Positions 1 through 9,367 of a DNA stretch of 9,367 nucleotides are shown here, piece by piece; the stretch's first letter is position 1, and the number at the start of each line of letters is the position of its first letter. The position numbers and the translations under genes were made by a program. This DNA is from an uncultured Tolumonas sp. GTDB lineage: Bacteria > Pseudomonadota > Gammaproteobacteria > Enterobacterales > Aeromonadaceae. The notes below the pieces were generated by a model, which was given only the letters and a program-made list of their open reading frames with translations, was not told the origin of the DNA and made no database searches. Where the stretch lies: positions 1 to 9,367 of the forward strand of contig CAIZDF010000324.1 of the NCBI GenBank assembly GCA_903931645.1, given 5' to 3'.

Positions 1-1232
1 GCGACGATCCGGTACCGGTATTCTCATTTTTAGGTAAACGTGAGCAGCATCCGCGCCAGGTACCTTGTTTCATCACACATACCAACAATCAAACGCACGA
101 TGTGATCCGTGCCAATCTGTATCGCAGCCCGATGTATGCTGGCGTGATCGAAGGGATCGGCCCACGTTATTGCCCGTCGATCGAAGACAAGATCATGCGT
201 TTTGCTGACAAAGACGCCCACCAGATCTTTATCGAGCCGGAAGGGTTAACCACCCATGAATTATATCCAAATGGCATCTCCACCAGCCTGCCGTTTGATG
301 TGCAGGTCAAGATCGTGCGTTCGATGAAGGGGTTTGAGAATGCCCATATTGCCCGCCCTGGTTATGCGATCGAATATGATTTCTTCGATCCACGCTATCT
401 GAAACCGAACATGGAAAACAAATGCCTGCAAAACCTGTTTTTTGCCGGCCAGATCAACGGCACCACCGGTTACGAAGAAGCGGCGGCACAAGGCATGCTG
501 GCCGGGATCAACGCCGCCCTGCGCGCACAAGATAAAGATCCATGGTCTCCGCGTCGGGATCAGGCCTATATCGGCGTGCTGATGGACGATCTGTCAACGC
601 TGGGCACCAAAGAACCGTACCGTATGTTTACCAGCCGTGCGGAATACCGTTTGCTGTTACGGGAAGATAACGCTGACTTGCGTTTAACCGCGATAGGACG
701 CGATTTGGGGCTGGTGGACGATGAACGCTGGTCCTTCTTCAACCACAAGCTGGAAATGATGGCACAGGAGCAACAGCGCCTGCAGGAGTGCTGGATCCAA
801 CCACAGCATCCGGCTACCGAAGCGCTGAACCAGATCCTGAAAACCCCACTGAGCCGTGCGGCCAGTCTGGAGGATCTGCTGCGTCGTCCGGAAGTCAATT
901 ATCAGGATCTGATGGCGATCGACGGCATTGGACCGGGCATTGATCATCCGCAAGCGTCGGAACAGATTGAAATTCAGGTAAAATACGCCGGTTATATCGA
1001 TCGTCAGCAAGATGAGATCGACAAACAACTGCGTCATGAAGAGACCTTGTTACCGCTGACACTGGATTACAACGAAGTACCGGGGTTATCCAAAGAAGTG
1101 ATCATCAAACTCAACGATACCAAACCACAAACCGTGGGTCAGGCATCCCGCATCTCTGGGGTCACACCGGCGGCAATCTCTATTTTGTTAGTTCATCTGA
1201 AAAAACGTGGCTTGCTGCGTAAAACGGCCTGA
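1..1232 (+). CDS. mnmG: tRNA uridine-5-carboxymethylaminomethyl modification enzyme MnmG (GidA), 3' part
   Basis: FAD-dependent partner of MnmE. Together they build the (carboxymethyl)aminomethyl group on carbon 5 of the wobble uridine (U34) of certain tRNAs, which supports accurate decoding in the cytoplasm. The window opens inside the gene: the first full codon is at base 3 and 409 codons precede the TGA at 1230. The E. coli protein has about 629 residues, so roughly the first 220, including the N-terminal FAD-binding loop, are missing. Visible family marks are the stretch [20 protein letters not shown], the GidA signature [18 protein letters not shown] (about bases 432-490), [20 protein letters not shown], and the C-terminal helical region ending [20 protein letters not shown], which in the family contacts MnmE and tRNA. 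No frameshift is seen. rsmG starts 4 bases after the stop, which suggests co-transcription. An ATG-less internal GTG at 102 is not a start, because homology continues upstream to base 3. Confidence 0.98.
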   Translation, partial: DDPVPVFSFLGKREQHPRQVPCFITHTNNQTHDVIRANLYRSPMYAGVIEGIGPRYCPSIEDKIMRFADKDAHQIFIEPEGLTTHELYPNGISTSLPFDVQVKIVRSMKGFENAHIARPGYAIEYDFFDPRYLKPNMENKCLQNLFFAGQINGTTGYEEAAAQGMLAGINAALRAQDKDPWSPRRDQAYIGVLMDDLSTLGTKEPYRMFTSRAEYRLLLREDNADLRLTAIGRDLGLVDDERWSFFNHKLEMMAQEQQRLQECWIQPQHPATEALNQILKTPLSRAASLEDLLRRPEVNYQDLMAIDGIGPGIDHPQASEQIEIQVKYAGYIDRQQDEIDKQLRHEETLLPLTLDYNEVPGLSKEVIIKLNDTKPQTVGQASRISGVTPAAISILLVHLKKRGLLRKTA

Positions 1233-1236
1233 TTAT

Positions 1237-1866
1237 ATGCAAACATTACTTCCGCAGCTGGAATCGCTGCTGCAACAAGCTGATATATCGCTGTCCGATC
1301 AGCAGAAACAGCAACTGCTGGCGCTGGTCGGGTTGCTGCATAAGTGGAACAAGGCATACAATCTGACTTCGGTGCGTGAACCGGAAGCCATGCTGGTACG
1401 CCATATTCTCGATAGCATTGTGGTGGCACCGCATCTGCACGGTACTCGCTTTATCGATGTCGGCACCGGCCCCGGCTTACCGGGCTTGCCGCTGGCCATT
1501 GTGCAGCCAGATAAACAATTCGTGTTACTGGATAGCCTGGGTAAACGCATTCGCTTTATTCGCCAGGTGATCATGGAATTAGGTTTAAAAAATGTCGTCG
1601 CCGTGCAGGCTCGGGTGGAAGATTTCCATGACGAACAAGGCTTTGACGGGGTATTGAGCCGGGCGTTTGCTTCGCTGACCGATATGCTGAACTGGTGCCA
1701 TCATCTGCCGGCACCACAGGGTGTTTTTCTGGCGCTGAAAGGTCTGTATCCGCAAGATGAACTGGCGACTTTACCGGCAGGGTTTACACTGGTGACTTCG
1801 CATCGTCTTGACGTGCCGCAACTGGACGCCGAACGCCATCTGATCATTGTGAAAAAACAACTTTAG
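1237..1866 (+). CDS. rsmG: 16S rRNA (guanine(527)-N7)-methyltransferase RsmG (GidB)
   Basis: Uses S-adenosylmethionine to methylate N7 of G527 in the 530 loop of 16S rRNA; in other bacteria its loss gives low-level streptomycin resistance. The protein has 209 residues, close to the 207 of E. coli. The N-terminal helical part contains [20 protein letters not shown] (about 33-52) and the RHILDS motif (55-60). The Rossmann-fold SAM loop is [14 protein letters not shown] (74-87), followed by [12 protein letters not shown] (97-108), SRAFAS (141-146) and LKG (167-169), all typical of the family. I chose ATG 1237, 4 bases after the mnmG stop. An in-frame GTG at 1207 would add ten residues (ACCVKRPDY...) that overlap mnmG and do not look like the family. 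There is no clear Shine-Dalgarno sequence before 1237, so translation is probably coupled to mnmG. Confidence 0.97.
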   Translation: MQTLLPQLESLLQQADISLSDQQKQQLLALVGLLHKWNKAYNLTSVREPEAMLVRHILDSIVVAPHLHGTRFIDVGTGPGLPGLPLAIVQPDKQFVLLDSLGKRIRFIRQVIMELGLKNVVAVQARVEDFHDEQGFDGVLSRAFASLTDMLNWCHHLPAPQGVFLALKGLYPQDELATLPAGFTLVTSHRLDVPQLDAERHLIIVKKQL

Positions 1867-1877
1867 GATCCGCTACA

Positions 1878-2669
1878 GTGGGAAAAGTCATTGCCATAGC
1901 AAACCAGAAAGGTGGGGTTGGTAAAACCACCACCAGTGTCAATTTGGCTGCGTCAATGGCGGCGACACGCCGTAAGGTTCTGCTGGTTGATCTCGATCCG
2001 CAGGGCAACGCCACCATGGCCAGCGGTGTGAATAAATACGAAGCGGAACGCACTATCTACGAACTACTGGTGGAAGAACAGCCAGTGCGTGATGTGATCA
2101 TTACCGATACCACTGGCGGTTATGATCTGATTGCGGCCAACGGTGATGCTACTGCGGCGGAGATCCGCTTGATGGAAGTCTTCGCCCGTGAGATCCGGCT
2201 GCGTAATGCGCTGGCGCCGATCCGTGATGAATACGATTATATTTTTATCGATTGCCCACCCGCACTAAACCTGCTGACCGTGAATGCGATGTCGGCCGCT
2301 GATTCCGTGCTGGTGCCGATGCAGTGTGAATATTTTGCCTTGGAAGGGCTGACCGCGTTGGTAGACACTATCAGTAAACTGGCGGCGGTGGTGAATCCAC
2401 AACTGAAAATCGAAGGCGTGTTGCGAACGATGTTCGATCATCGCAACCGACTCTCCAACGAAGTATCTGAACAGCTGAAGCAATATTTTGGTGAAAAAGT
2501 CTACCGGACGATTATCCCACGCAATGTCCGTTTAGCCGAAGCGCCCAGCCATGGCACCCCGGTGATGTATTACGATAAGACTTCGCTGGGTTCCAAAGCC
2601 TATCTGGGTCTGGCCGGCGAATTGTTACGACGGGAAGAACAACAACACAAGGCCGAAGCCTCAGCGTGA
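1878..2669 (+). CDS. parA: Chromosome-partitioning ATPase ParA (Soj)
   Basis: ParA-family ATPase of the chromosomal ParABS system. In the ATP-bound dimer state it binds DNA nonspecifically, and ParB stimulates its hydrolysis, which helps segregate the origin region. The protein has 263 residues, the short chromosomal (Soj-like) form with no N-terminal helix-turn-helix. The deviant Walker A motif KGGVGKTTTS is at 11-20 with signature Lys11. Walker A' LLVDLDPQGNATMAS is at 35-49, and Walker B YIFIDCPPAL is at 121-130. The conserved C-terminal block TIIPRNVRLAEAPSHGTPV (211-229) follows. The start is GTG 1878: the protein begins GKVIAIANQKGG directly before the P-loop, and AGGA at 1865-1868 gives a reasonable ribosome binding site. 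It lies 11 bases after rsmG and 10 before the chosen parB start, so it is probably in one operon with both. Confidence 0.97.
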   Translation: MGKVIAIANQKGGVGKTTTSVNLAASMAATRRKVLLVDLDPQGNATMASGVNKYEAERTIYELLVEEQPVRDVIITDTTGGYDLIAANGDATAAEIRLMEVFAREIRLRNALAPIRDEYDYIFIDCPPALNLLTVNAMSAADSVLVPMQCEYFALEGLTALVDTISKLAAVVNPQLKIEGVLRTMFDHRNRLSNEVSEQLKQYFGEKVYRTIIPRNVRLAEAPSHGTPVMYYDKTSLGSKAYLGLAGELLRREEQQHKAEASA

Positions 2670-2679
2670 GAGATTGGTG

Positions 2680-3588
2680 ATGACAGTAAAAAAACGCGGT
2701 TTAGGCAAAGGTTTGGAAGCCTTGCTGGGTACCAGTCAGGTAGCCCGGCAGAAGCAAATTATCAGTGATATACAAGCAGATGCGGCGCAAAACCGAGTTG
2801 ATAATCAAACCGGTGAATTACAAACCTTGCCGGTGACTTGGTTGCGGCCGGGAAAATATCAACCACGACGCGATATGTCGCAGGATGCGCTGGAAGATCT
2901 GGCCAATTCGATCCGTGCGCAAGGGGTGATCCAGCCGATTGTGGTGCGTCGGATCGCTGATCAGCAATATGAAATCATCGCCGGTGAACGTCGTTGGCGT
3001 GCCAGCCAGTTAGTGCGACTGGAAACCGTGCCTTGCCTGATCAAAAACGTTGAAGACAACGCTGCAGTAGCGATAGCGCTGATTGAAAATATTCAGCGCG
3101 AAGATCTGAATGCCATTGAAGAAGCGGTGGCATTACAGCGGTTGATGACCGAATTTGAACTGTCGCATCAGCAAGTGGCTGAAGCAGTTGGTAAATCTCG
3201 TTCTGCGGTGAGTAATTTATTGCGTTTGAACCAGTTAAATGACGATGTTAAACAACTGGTCGAACACGGTGATCTGGATATGGGTCATGCGCGGGCGTTA
3301 CTCAGTCTGGACGGTGAATTGCAAAGTGATACGGCTCGAACAGTAGCGCAGAAAGGTTTAACCGTGCGCGATACAGAGCGGTTGGTGCAGAAACTGCTCA
3401 ACCCACCTGTTGCTAAAGCTGAACCACAAGTGGATCAGCAAGGTGTTGCCTGGTCGGAAGCCTTGTCTGAAAAATTGGGTGTTTCCGTACAATTTGTCAG
3501 GGCTGGTGAAGACAATGGCAAGATTGTATTGAGTTATCAAAGTTGTGCAGAATTTGAAAAAATTCGCCACTTCTTTAATTTGAGTTAG
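2680..3588 (+). CDS. parB: Chromosome-partitioning protein ParB (Spo0J), CTP-dependent parS-binding clamp
   Basis: Binds parS centromere sites near the origin, spreads as a CTP-dependent sliding clamp and stimulates ParA. The protein has 302 residues, usual for chromosomal ParB. The N-terminal KKRGLGKGLEALLG box (4-17) is the conserved ParA-interaction segment. The ParB/CTPase domain follows, with QPRRDM (61-66), the arginine-rich GERRWRA motif (102-108) and ENIQREDLNAIEEA (136-149), the two phosphate/nucleotide motifs of the family. The helix-turn-helix for parS is around LSHQQVAEAVGKSRSAVSNL (161-180). The C-terminal dimerisation domain ends KIRHFFNLS. Three start codons stand in a row in frame: TTG 2674, GTG 2677 and ATG 2680. 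I prefer ATG 2680, because the purine-rich GAGAGA at 2668-2673 is then well spaced and family proteins begin close to KKRGLG. An A7 run (2688-2694) lies in codons 3-5. I found no parS consensus in the window. Confidence 0.97.
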   Translation: MTVKKRGLGKGLEALLGTSQVARQKQIISDIQADAAQNRVDNQTGELQTLPVTWLRPGKYQPRRDMSQDALEDLANSIRAQGVIQPIVVRRIADQQYEIIAGERRWRASQLVRLETVPCLIKNVEDNAAVAIALIENIQREDLNAIEEAVALQRLMTEFELSHQQVAEAVGKSRSAVSNLLRLNQLNDDVKQLVEHGDLDMGHARALLSLDGELQSDTARTVAQKGLTVRDTERLVQKLLNPPVAKAEPQVDQQGVAWSEALSEKLGVSVQFVRAGEDNGKIVLSYQSCAEFEKIRHFFNLS

Positions 3589-3659
3589 TTCACAAAAACG
3601 ACTGGTTTTTTAATTTTTGTTGGGCTACTGTTTTGTCTAAATTGGCAAAAAAAATCCTT

Positions 3660-3689
3660 TTGCACCAAAGAGTTACATTTAACTTATAT
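3660..3689 (+). promoter_or_regulatory. Weak candidate sigma-70 promoter for the atp operon
   Basis: TTGCAC (3660-3665) could be a -35 element and TTATAT (3684-3689) a -10 element with an 18-base spacer. Both match the consensus poorly. The A8 tract at 3647-3654 would sit in the place of a proximal UP element, which could compensate. Transcription would then start near 3696, giving a leader of about 100 bases. This is inference; other start points inside 3589-3794 or read-through from parB are possible. Confidence 0.3.
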
Positions 3690-3708
3690 GTTAAAAAGCC
3701 GTTGGTGC
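3662..3708. repeat. Two nearly concentric inverted repeats upstream of atpI
   Basis: The outer arms GCACCAA (3662-3668) and TTGGTGC (3702-3708) are perfect 7-base complements. Inside them, TTTAAC (3678-3683) and GTTAAA (3690-3695) are perfect 6-base complements around TTATAT. The centres differ by only 1.5 bases (3685 and 3686.5). The structure overlaps the candidate promoter, so it could be an operator for a dimeric regulator or a nested RNA hairpin. The segment 3679-3693 also matches the ArcA consensus GTTAATTAAATGTTA at 11 of 15 positions. The arms are directly visible; the function is unknown. Confidence 0.55.
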
Positions 3709-3753
3709 GTATTTTAACGAAAGGATGCTTTTTTGTTGGTTTTATGTTAATAA

Positions 3754-3774
3754 AACGCGCCTGAATAGGGCGTT
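3754..3774 (+). promoter_or_regulatory. Small leader hairpin just before the atpI ribosome binding site
   Basis: AACGC (3754-3758) pairs with GCGTT (3770-3774). With G3759 bulged, CC (3760-3761) pairs with GG (3768-3769), leaving a TGAATA loop. The stem ends 8 bases before the GGAG at 3783-3786. No T run follows on the + strand, so it is not a terminator; it may affect atpI translation or the mRNA 5' end. Confidence 0.35.
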
Positions 3775-3794
3775 ACAAAATCGGAGAAAGCTGA

Positions 3795-5258
<1,464 letters not shown>

Positions 5259-5296
5259 TACGGTACCGGGCATTCATTTTTTAAGGGAGATGGGCA

Positions 5297-5767
5297 GTGA
5301 ATATCAATGCAACCATCCTCGGCCAGACGATTGCTTTCATCCTTTTTGTTTGGTTCTGTATGAAGTTTGTGTGGCCGCCTCTGATGGCTGCCATCGAAAA
5401 ACGTCAGAAAGAAATTGCTGACGGTATGGCTTCAGCAGACCGTGCGAAAAAAGACCTGGACCTGGCGCAAAACAAAGCTATGGAACAGATCAAGGAAGCA
5501 AAACAGCAAGCTGCTGAGATTATCGAGCAGGCCAATAAACGCCGTGCTCAAGTTATTGATGAAGCCAATCAAGACGCGATGGCGGAACGGGAAAAGATCC
5601 TGAACCAAGCCAAAGCGGAAATTGAGGCTGAACGCAACCGTGCGAAAGAAGAGCTCCGTAAACATGTTGCTGCTTTGGCAGTCGCTGGTGCGGAAAAAAT
5701 TCTGGAGCGTCAGCTGGACAGTGCCGCAAATAGCGCCATTGTTGACAAGCTGGTTGCTGAACTCTAA
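5297..5767 (+). CDS. atpF: F1Fo ATP synthase Fo subunit b (peripheral stalk)
   Basis: The dimeric b subunit is the outer stalk that holds F1 against rotation. The protein has 156 residues, exactly the E. coli length. One membrane helix (about 5-27, [19 protein letters not shown]) is followed by the [20 protein letters not shown] hinge with Arg36, then a long charged helix rich in Ala, Glu, Lys and Gln for the right-handed coiled coil. Ala128 and Gly131 of the dimerisation segment [11 protein letters not shown] are conserved. The C-terminus [12 protein letters not shown] binds subunit delta. The start is GTG 5297, the same start codon type I recall for E. coli atpF, with a strong AAGGGAG at 5283-5289. 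The preceding 38-base gap contains the palindrome CGGTACCG (5261-5268) and a T6 run, with no recognisable terminator. Confidence 0.98.
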   Translation: MNINATILGQTIAFILFVWFCMKFVWPPLMAAIEKRQKEIADGMASADRAKKDLDLAQNKAMEQIKEAKQQAAEIIEQANKRRAQVIDEANQDAMAEREKILNQAKAEIEAERNRAKEELRKHVAALAVAGAEKILERQLDSAANSAIVDKLVAEL

Positions 5768-5781
5768 GGGGAGCCGGGGCT

Positions 5782-6315
5782 ATGTCTGAAGTGACAACCA
5801 TTGCGCGCCCCTACGCCAAAGCCGCGTTCGATTTTGCCGTTGAGCAGAAAGCGGTGGATAGCTGGTTATCGATGTTGCTCTTTGCGGCCGAAGTGTCGAA
5901 AGACGATACCGTACAACAGGTGATCCACAGTTCGATGGCGCCAGAACAACTGGCGCAGTTGTTTAACCAAATTTGTGGTGAACAGCTGAACGAGCAAGGC
6001 CAGAACCTGATCCGGGTAATGGCTGAAAACGGACGTTTGAGTGTACTGCCTGCGGTCGTTGCTGAATTTTCGGCACTGAAAGCAGAACTGGACAAAGAAC
6101 TGGAAGCGCAGATCACCTCTGCGGCAGCGTTATCTGAAGCGGAAAAAGCGAAAATCCAGAAATCTCTGGAAGCACGTTATCAGCGCACAGTACGTCTGAA
6201 TTGTCAGCTGGATCCATCTTTGATGGCTGGTCTGGTGATCAAGATCGGTGATGACATCATCGATGCCAGCGTTCGCAGTAAACTCAACCGCTTGGCGGAA
6301 GCATTGCAATCTTGA
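5782..6315 (+). CDS. atpH: F1Fo ATP synthase F1 subunit delta
   Basis: Cytoplasmic connector that sits on top of the alpha/beta hexamer and binds the end of the b dimer. The protein has 177 residues, as in E. coli. The N-terminal helical domain starts with the conserved ARPYAKAAFDFAVEQ (8-22). The family marker GQNLIRVMAENGRL is at about 73-86, and the C-terminal part has SAAALSEAEKAKI and the SLMAGLVIKIGDDIIDASVR block (about 145-164), ending LNRLAEALQS. The start ATG 5782 follows GGGGAG (5768-5773), directly after the atpF stop. A perfect inverted repeat within the gene (5938-5944 with 5950-5956) encodes ordinary delta residues. Confidence 0.98.
   Translation: MSEVTTIARPYAKAAFDFAVEQKAVDSWLSMLLFAAEVSKDDTVQQVIHSSMAPEQLAQLFNQICGEQLNEQGQNLIRVMAENGRLSVLPAVVAEFSALKAELDKELEAQITSAAALSEAEKAKIQKSLEARYQRTVRLNCQLDPSLMAGLVIKIGDDIIDASVRSKLNRLAEALQS
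5938..5956 (+). repeat. GC-rich inverted repeat inside atpH
   Basis: GCGCCAG (5938-5944) and CTGGCGC (5950-5956) are perfect 7-base complements around AACAA. In the mRNA this would be a stable hairpin within codons for Ala-Pro-Glu-Gln-Leu-Ala. No T run follows, and the encoded protein is normal, so it may be coincidental. Confidence 0.5.
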
Positions 6316-6329
6316 TTGGGGATTAAAGC

Positions 6330-7871
6330 ATGCAACTCAACTCCACTGAAATTGCCGAGCTGATTAAAAAGCGTATCGCGCAATTTAACGTCGTGACCGA
6401 AGCCCGCAATGAAGGGACTATCGTATCGGTCAGCGACGGTATCGTTCGTATTCATGGCCTTGCGGATGTTATGCAAGGTGAAATGATCGAACTACCTGGC
6501 AACTGCTATGGTCTGGCTCTGAACTTGGAGCGTGACTCTGTTGGTGCTATCGTCATGGGCCCTTACACTGATCTGGCTGAAGGCCAGAAAGTAACGGGTA
6601 CCGGTCGTATTTTGGAAGTACCTGTTGGTCGTGGTCTGCTGGGCCGTGTGGTTAACACACTGGGTCAGCCTATTGATGGTAAAGGCCCTATCGAAAACGA
6701 TGGCTTTGCTCCAGTAGAAGTGATTGCACCAGGCGTAATCGAGCGTCAATCTGTTTCTCAGCCAGTACAAACTGGTTATAAAGCCGTTGATGCGATGATC
6801 CCAATCGGCCGTGGCCAGCGTGAGCTGATCATCGGTGACCGTCAGACTGGTAAAACTGCACTGGCGATCGACGCGATCATCAACCAGAAAGATTCCGGTA
6901 TCAAATGTGTGTACGTGGCTATCGGCCAGAAAGCGTCAACCATCGCCAACGTGGTACGCAAACTTGAAGAACACGGTGCACTGGCTAACACCATCGTGGT
7001 GGTAGCATCTGCTTCTGAATCAGCATCTCTGCAATACCTGGCTCCTTACTCTGGTTGTACCATGGGTGAGTATTTCCGTGACCGTGGTGAAGATGCACTG
7101 ATTATTTATGACGATCTGTCTAAGCACGCTGTGGCTTACCGTCAGATCTCTCTGCTGCTGCGCCGTCCACCAGGACGTGAAGCTTACCCAGGCGACGTGT
7201 TCTATTTACACTCTCGTCTGCTGGAACGTGCTTCTCGCGTCAACACAGATTATGTAGAAGCGTTCACCAAAGGTGCGGTAAAAGGCCAAACTGGTTCATT
7301 GACGGCGCTGCCAATCATTGAAACTCAGGCTGGTGACGTATCTGCATTCGTTCCGACCAACGTAATTTCGATTACTGACGGTCAGATCTTCCTGACAACT
7401 CAGTTGTTCAACGCCGGTATTCGTCCTGCGGTTGACCCGGGTATTTCGGTATCCCGTGTGGGTGGTGCTGCTCAGACCAAGATCATCAAGAAACTGTCCG
7501 GTGGTATCCGTACCGCACTGGCACAGTATCGTGAACTGGCGGCATTCGCACAGTTCTCTTCTGATCTGGACGATGCAACCCGTAAACAGCTGAACCATGG
7601 TCAGAAAGTGACTGAGCTGATGAAGCAGAAACAGTACGCACCAATGAGTGTGGCCCAGCAAGCGCTGGTGCTGTTCGCTGCTGAGCGTGGCTATCTGGAA
7701 GATGTCGAACTGAACAAGATCGGCGACTTTGAAGCAGCGCTGCTCTCTTATGCCAACAATGAGCATGCTGATTTGATGGCTGAAGTGAATGCAAAAGCAG
7801 ATTACAACGATGATATCGTTGCGCGTCTGTCTGCATTGATTGACAGCTTCAAAGCGACTCAGACCTGGTAA
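6330..7871 (+). CDS. atpA: F1Fo ATP synthase F1 subunit alpha
   Basis: Regulatory nucleotide-binding subunit; three copies alternate with three beta subunits in the F1 head and contribute the arginine finger to the catalytic sites. The protein has 513 residues, equal to E. coli. The beta-barrel N-domain (about 24-95) contains [13 protein letters not shown]. Walker [10 protein letters not shown] is at 169-177, with Lys175 and Thr176. Walker B is around [17 protein letters not shown] (256-272), and [19 protein letters not shown] follows. The signature [15 protein letters not shown] (370-384) includes the catalytic arginine finger Arg376. The C-terminal helical domain is complete to FKATQTW. ATG 6330 has GGGGA at 6318-6322 with 7 bases of spacing, 14 bases after atpH. 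A long open frame on the opposite strand at 7296-7928 is a shadow of this gene. Confidence 0.99.
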   Translation: MQLNSTEIAELIKKRIAQFNVVTEARNEGTIVSVSDGIVRIHGLADVMQGEMIELPGNCYGLALNLERDSVGAIVMGPYTDLAEGQKVTGTGRILEVPVGRGLLGRVVNTLGQPIDGKGPIENDGFAPVEVIAPGVIERQSVSQPVQTGYKAVDAMIPIGRGQRELIIGDRQTGKTALAIDAIINQKDSGIKCVYVAIGQKASTIANVVRKLEEHGALANTIVVVASASESASLQYLAPYSGCTMGEYFRDRGEDALIIYDDLSKHAVAYRQISLLLRRPPGREAYPGDVFYLHSRLLERASRVNTDYVEAFTKGAVKGQTGSLTALPIIETQAGDVSAFVPTNVISITDGQIFLTTQLFNAGIRPAVDPGISVSRVGGAAQTKIIKKLSGGIRTALAQYRELAAFAQFSSDLDDATRKQLNHGQKVTELMKQKQYAPMSVAQQALVLFAAERGYLEDVELNKIGDFEAALLSYANNEHADLMAEVNAKADYNDDIVARLSALIDSFKATQTW

Positions 7872-7877
7872 TAACGC

Positions 7878-7895
7878 GGCTGCCGTAAGGCAGCC
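7878..7895 (+). promoter_or_regulatory. Perfect hairpin with GNRA-type loop between atpA and atpG
   Basis: GGCTGCC (7878-7884) and GGCAGCC (7889-7895) are exact complements enclosing GTAA, which as RNA is a stable GNRA tetraloop. It lies 6 bases after the atpA stop and 8 bases before the GGAG (7904-7907) that serves atpG. No T run follows, so it is not a classical terminator. Likely roles, by inference, are protection of the upstream mRNA from 3' exonucleases, a processing point, or reduction of atpG translation to match three alpha per gamma. Confidence 0.75.
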
Positions 7896-7915
7896 TCTGA
7901 TGTGGAGAGTCAGCA

Positions 7916-9367
<1,452 letters not shown>

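Larger units (their letters stand above)
3589..3794 (+). promoter_or_regulatory. AT-rich parB-atpI intergenic region, probable atp operon control region
   Basis: This 206-base stretch is the only long noncoding gap. It is much richer in A+T than its neighbours, with A5 (3594-3598), T6 (3606-3611), T5 (3614-3618), A8 (3647-3654) and T6 (3729-3734) tracts that suggest bent DNA. It contains two nearly concentric inverted repeats (outer arms 3662-3668 and 3702-3708; inner arms 3678-3683 and 3690-3695) and a hairpin at 3754-3774. The atpI ribosome binding site GGAG is at 3783-3786. A weak A/T-only hairpin after parB (3594-3610) precedes a T-rich stretch but lacks a GC stem, so I do not call it a terminator. 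Position before atpI in a co-directional array makes promoter function likely; the exact elements are uncertain. Confidence 0.7.

Noticed and set aside
9..18. Palindrome CCGGTACCGG in mnmG, with similar GGTACC palindromes at 5261-5268 and near 6600
   Set aside because: Scattered copies, two within conserved codons (Pro-Val-Pro and Thr-Gly-Thr-Gly); no spacing or context pattern.
1207..1236. Upstream GTG start for rsmG
   Set aside because: The ten added residues overlap mnmG and do not resemble RsmG N-termini; ATG 1237 gives the normal family length.
2027..2035. DnaA-box-like 9-mer (TTATTCACA on the - strand) in parA
   Set aside because: It is a single copy inside a coding region. Near matches at 4147-4155 and about 9145 have one mismatch each. 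With no cluster or AT-rich unwinding region, there is no origin here and chance is enough.
3594..3618. Possible rho-independent terminator after parB (AAAAAC/GTTTTT hairpin and T tracts)
   Set aside because: The stem has only one GC pair, so it is too weak for a confident terminator call.
3754..3774. Hairpin read on the - strand is followed by TTTTATTAA, like a terminator
   Set aside because: There is no gene on the - strand that would need it.

Overview
The window is an origin-proximal stretch of a gammaproteobacterial chromosome with roughly half G+C. Everything with good support lies on the + strand and reads in one direction: mnmG (3' two thirds) - rsmG - parA - parB - 206-bp AT-rich gap - atpI - atpB - atpE - atpF - atpH - atpA - atpG - atpD (5' third, cut by the window end). 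I see no RNA gene, insertion sequence, CRISPR array, prophage piece or broken gene.

Region 1 (1-3588) holds tRNA and rRNA modification genes (MnmG for the wobble uridine, RsmG for G527 of 16S rRNA), followed by the chromosome-partition pair ParA/ParB. Gaps are 4, 11 and 10 bases with no terminator between genes, so this looks like one transcription unit. mnmG normally sits beside oriC in gammaproteobacteria; the origin would be upstream of base 1 and is not in the window. GATC (Dam) sites are unusually dense in the mnmG part.

Region 2 (3589-3794) is the only sizeable gap. It carries A and T tracts, two almost concentric inverted repeats around a weak promoter-like element, and a small hairpin just before the atpI ribosome binding site. 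It most likely holds the control region of the ATP synthase operon.

Region 3 (3795-9367) is the F1Fo ATP synthase operon in the usual order I-B-E-F-H-A-G-(D). AtpB/E/F form the membrane proton channel and stalk, AtpH joins stalk to F1, and AtpA/AtpD/AtpG form the catalytic head and central shaft. atpC would follow beyond the window. Two intergenic elements probably tune subunit stoichiometry: a U-rich leader before atpE (the c subunit is needed in many copies) and a perfect 7-bp GC-rich hairpin with a GTAA loop between atpA and atpG (three alpha per gamma).

Taxonomy (inference): the Atp proteins are very close to the enteric type, including the c subunit, yet parAB stands between rsmG and atpI, which E. 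coli lacks. That combination and the base composition suggest Aeromonadales (a Tolumonas-like organism is my best guess, unverified). This is mainly an ordinary, conserved housekeeping region; I found no convincing new biological system, and the observations of interest are regulatory.
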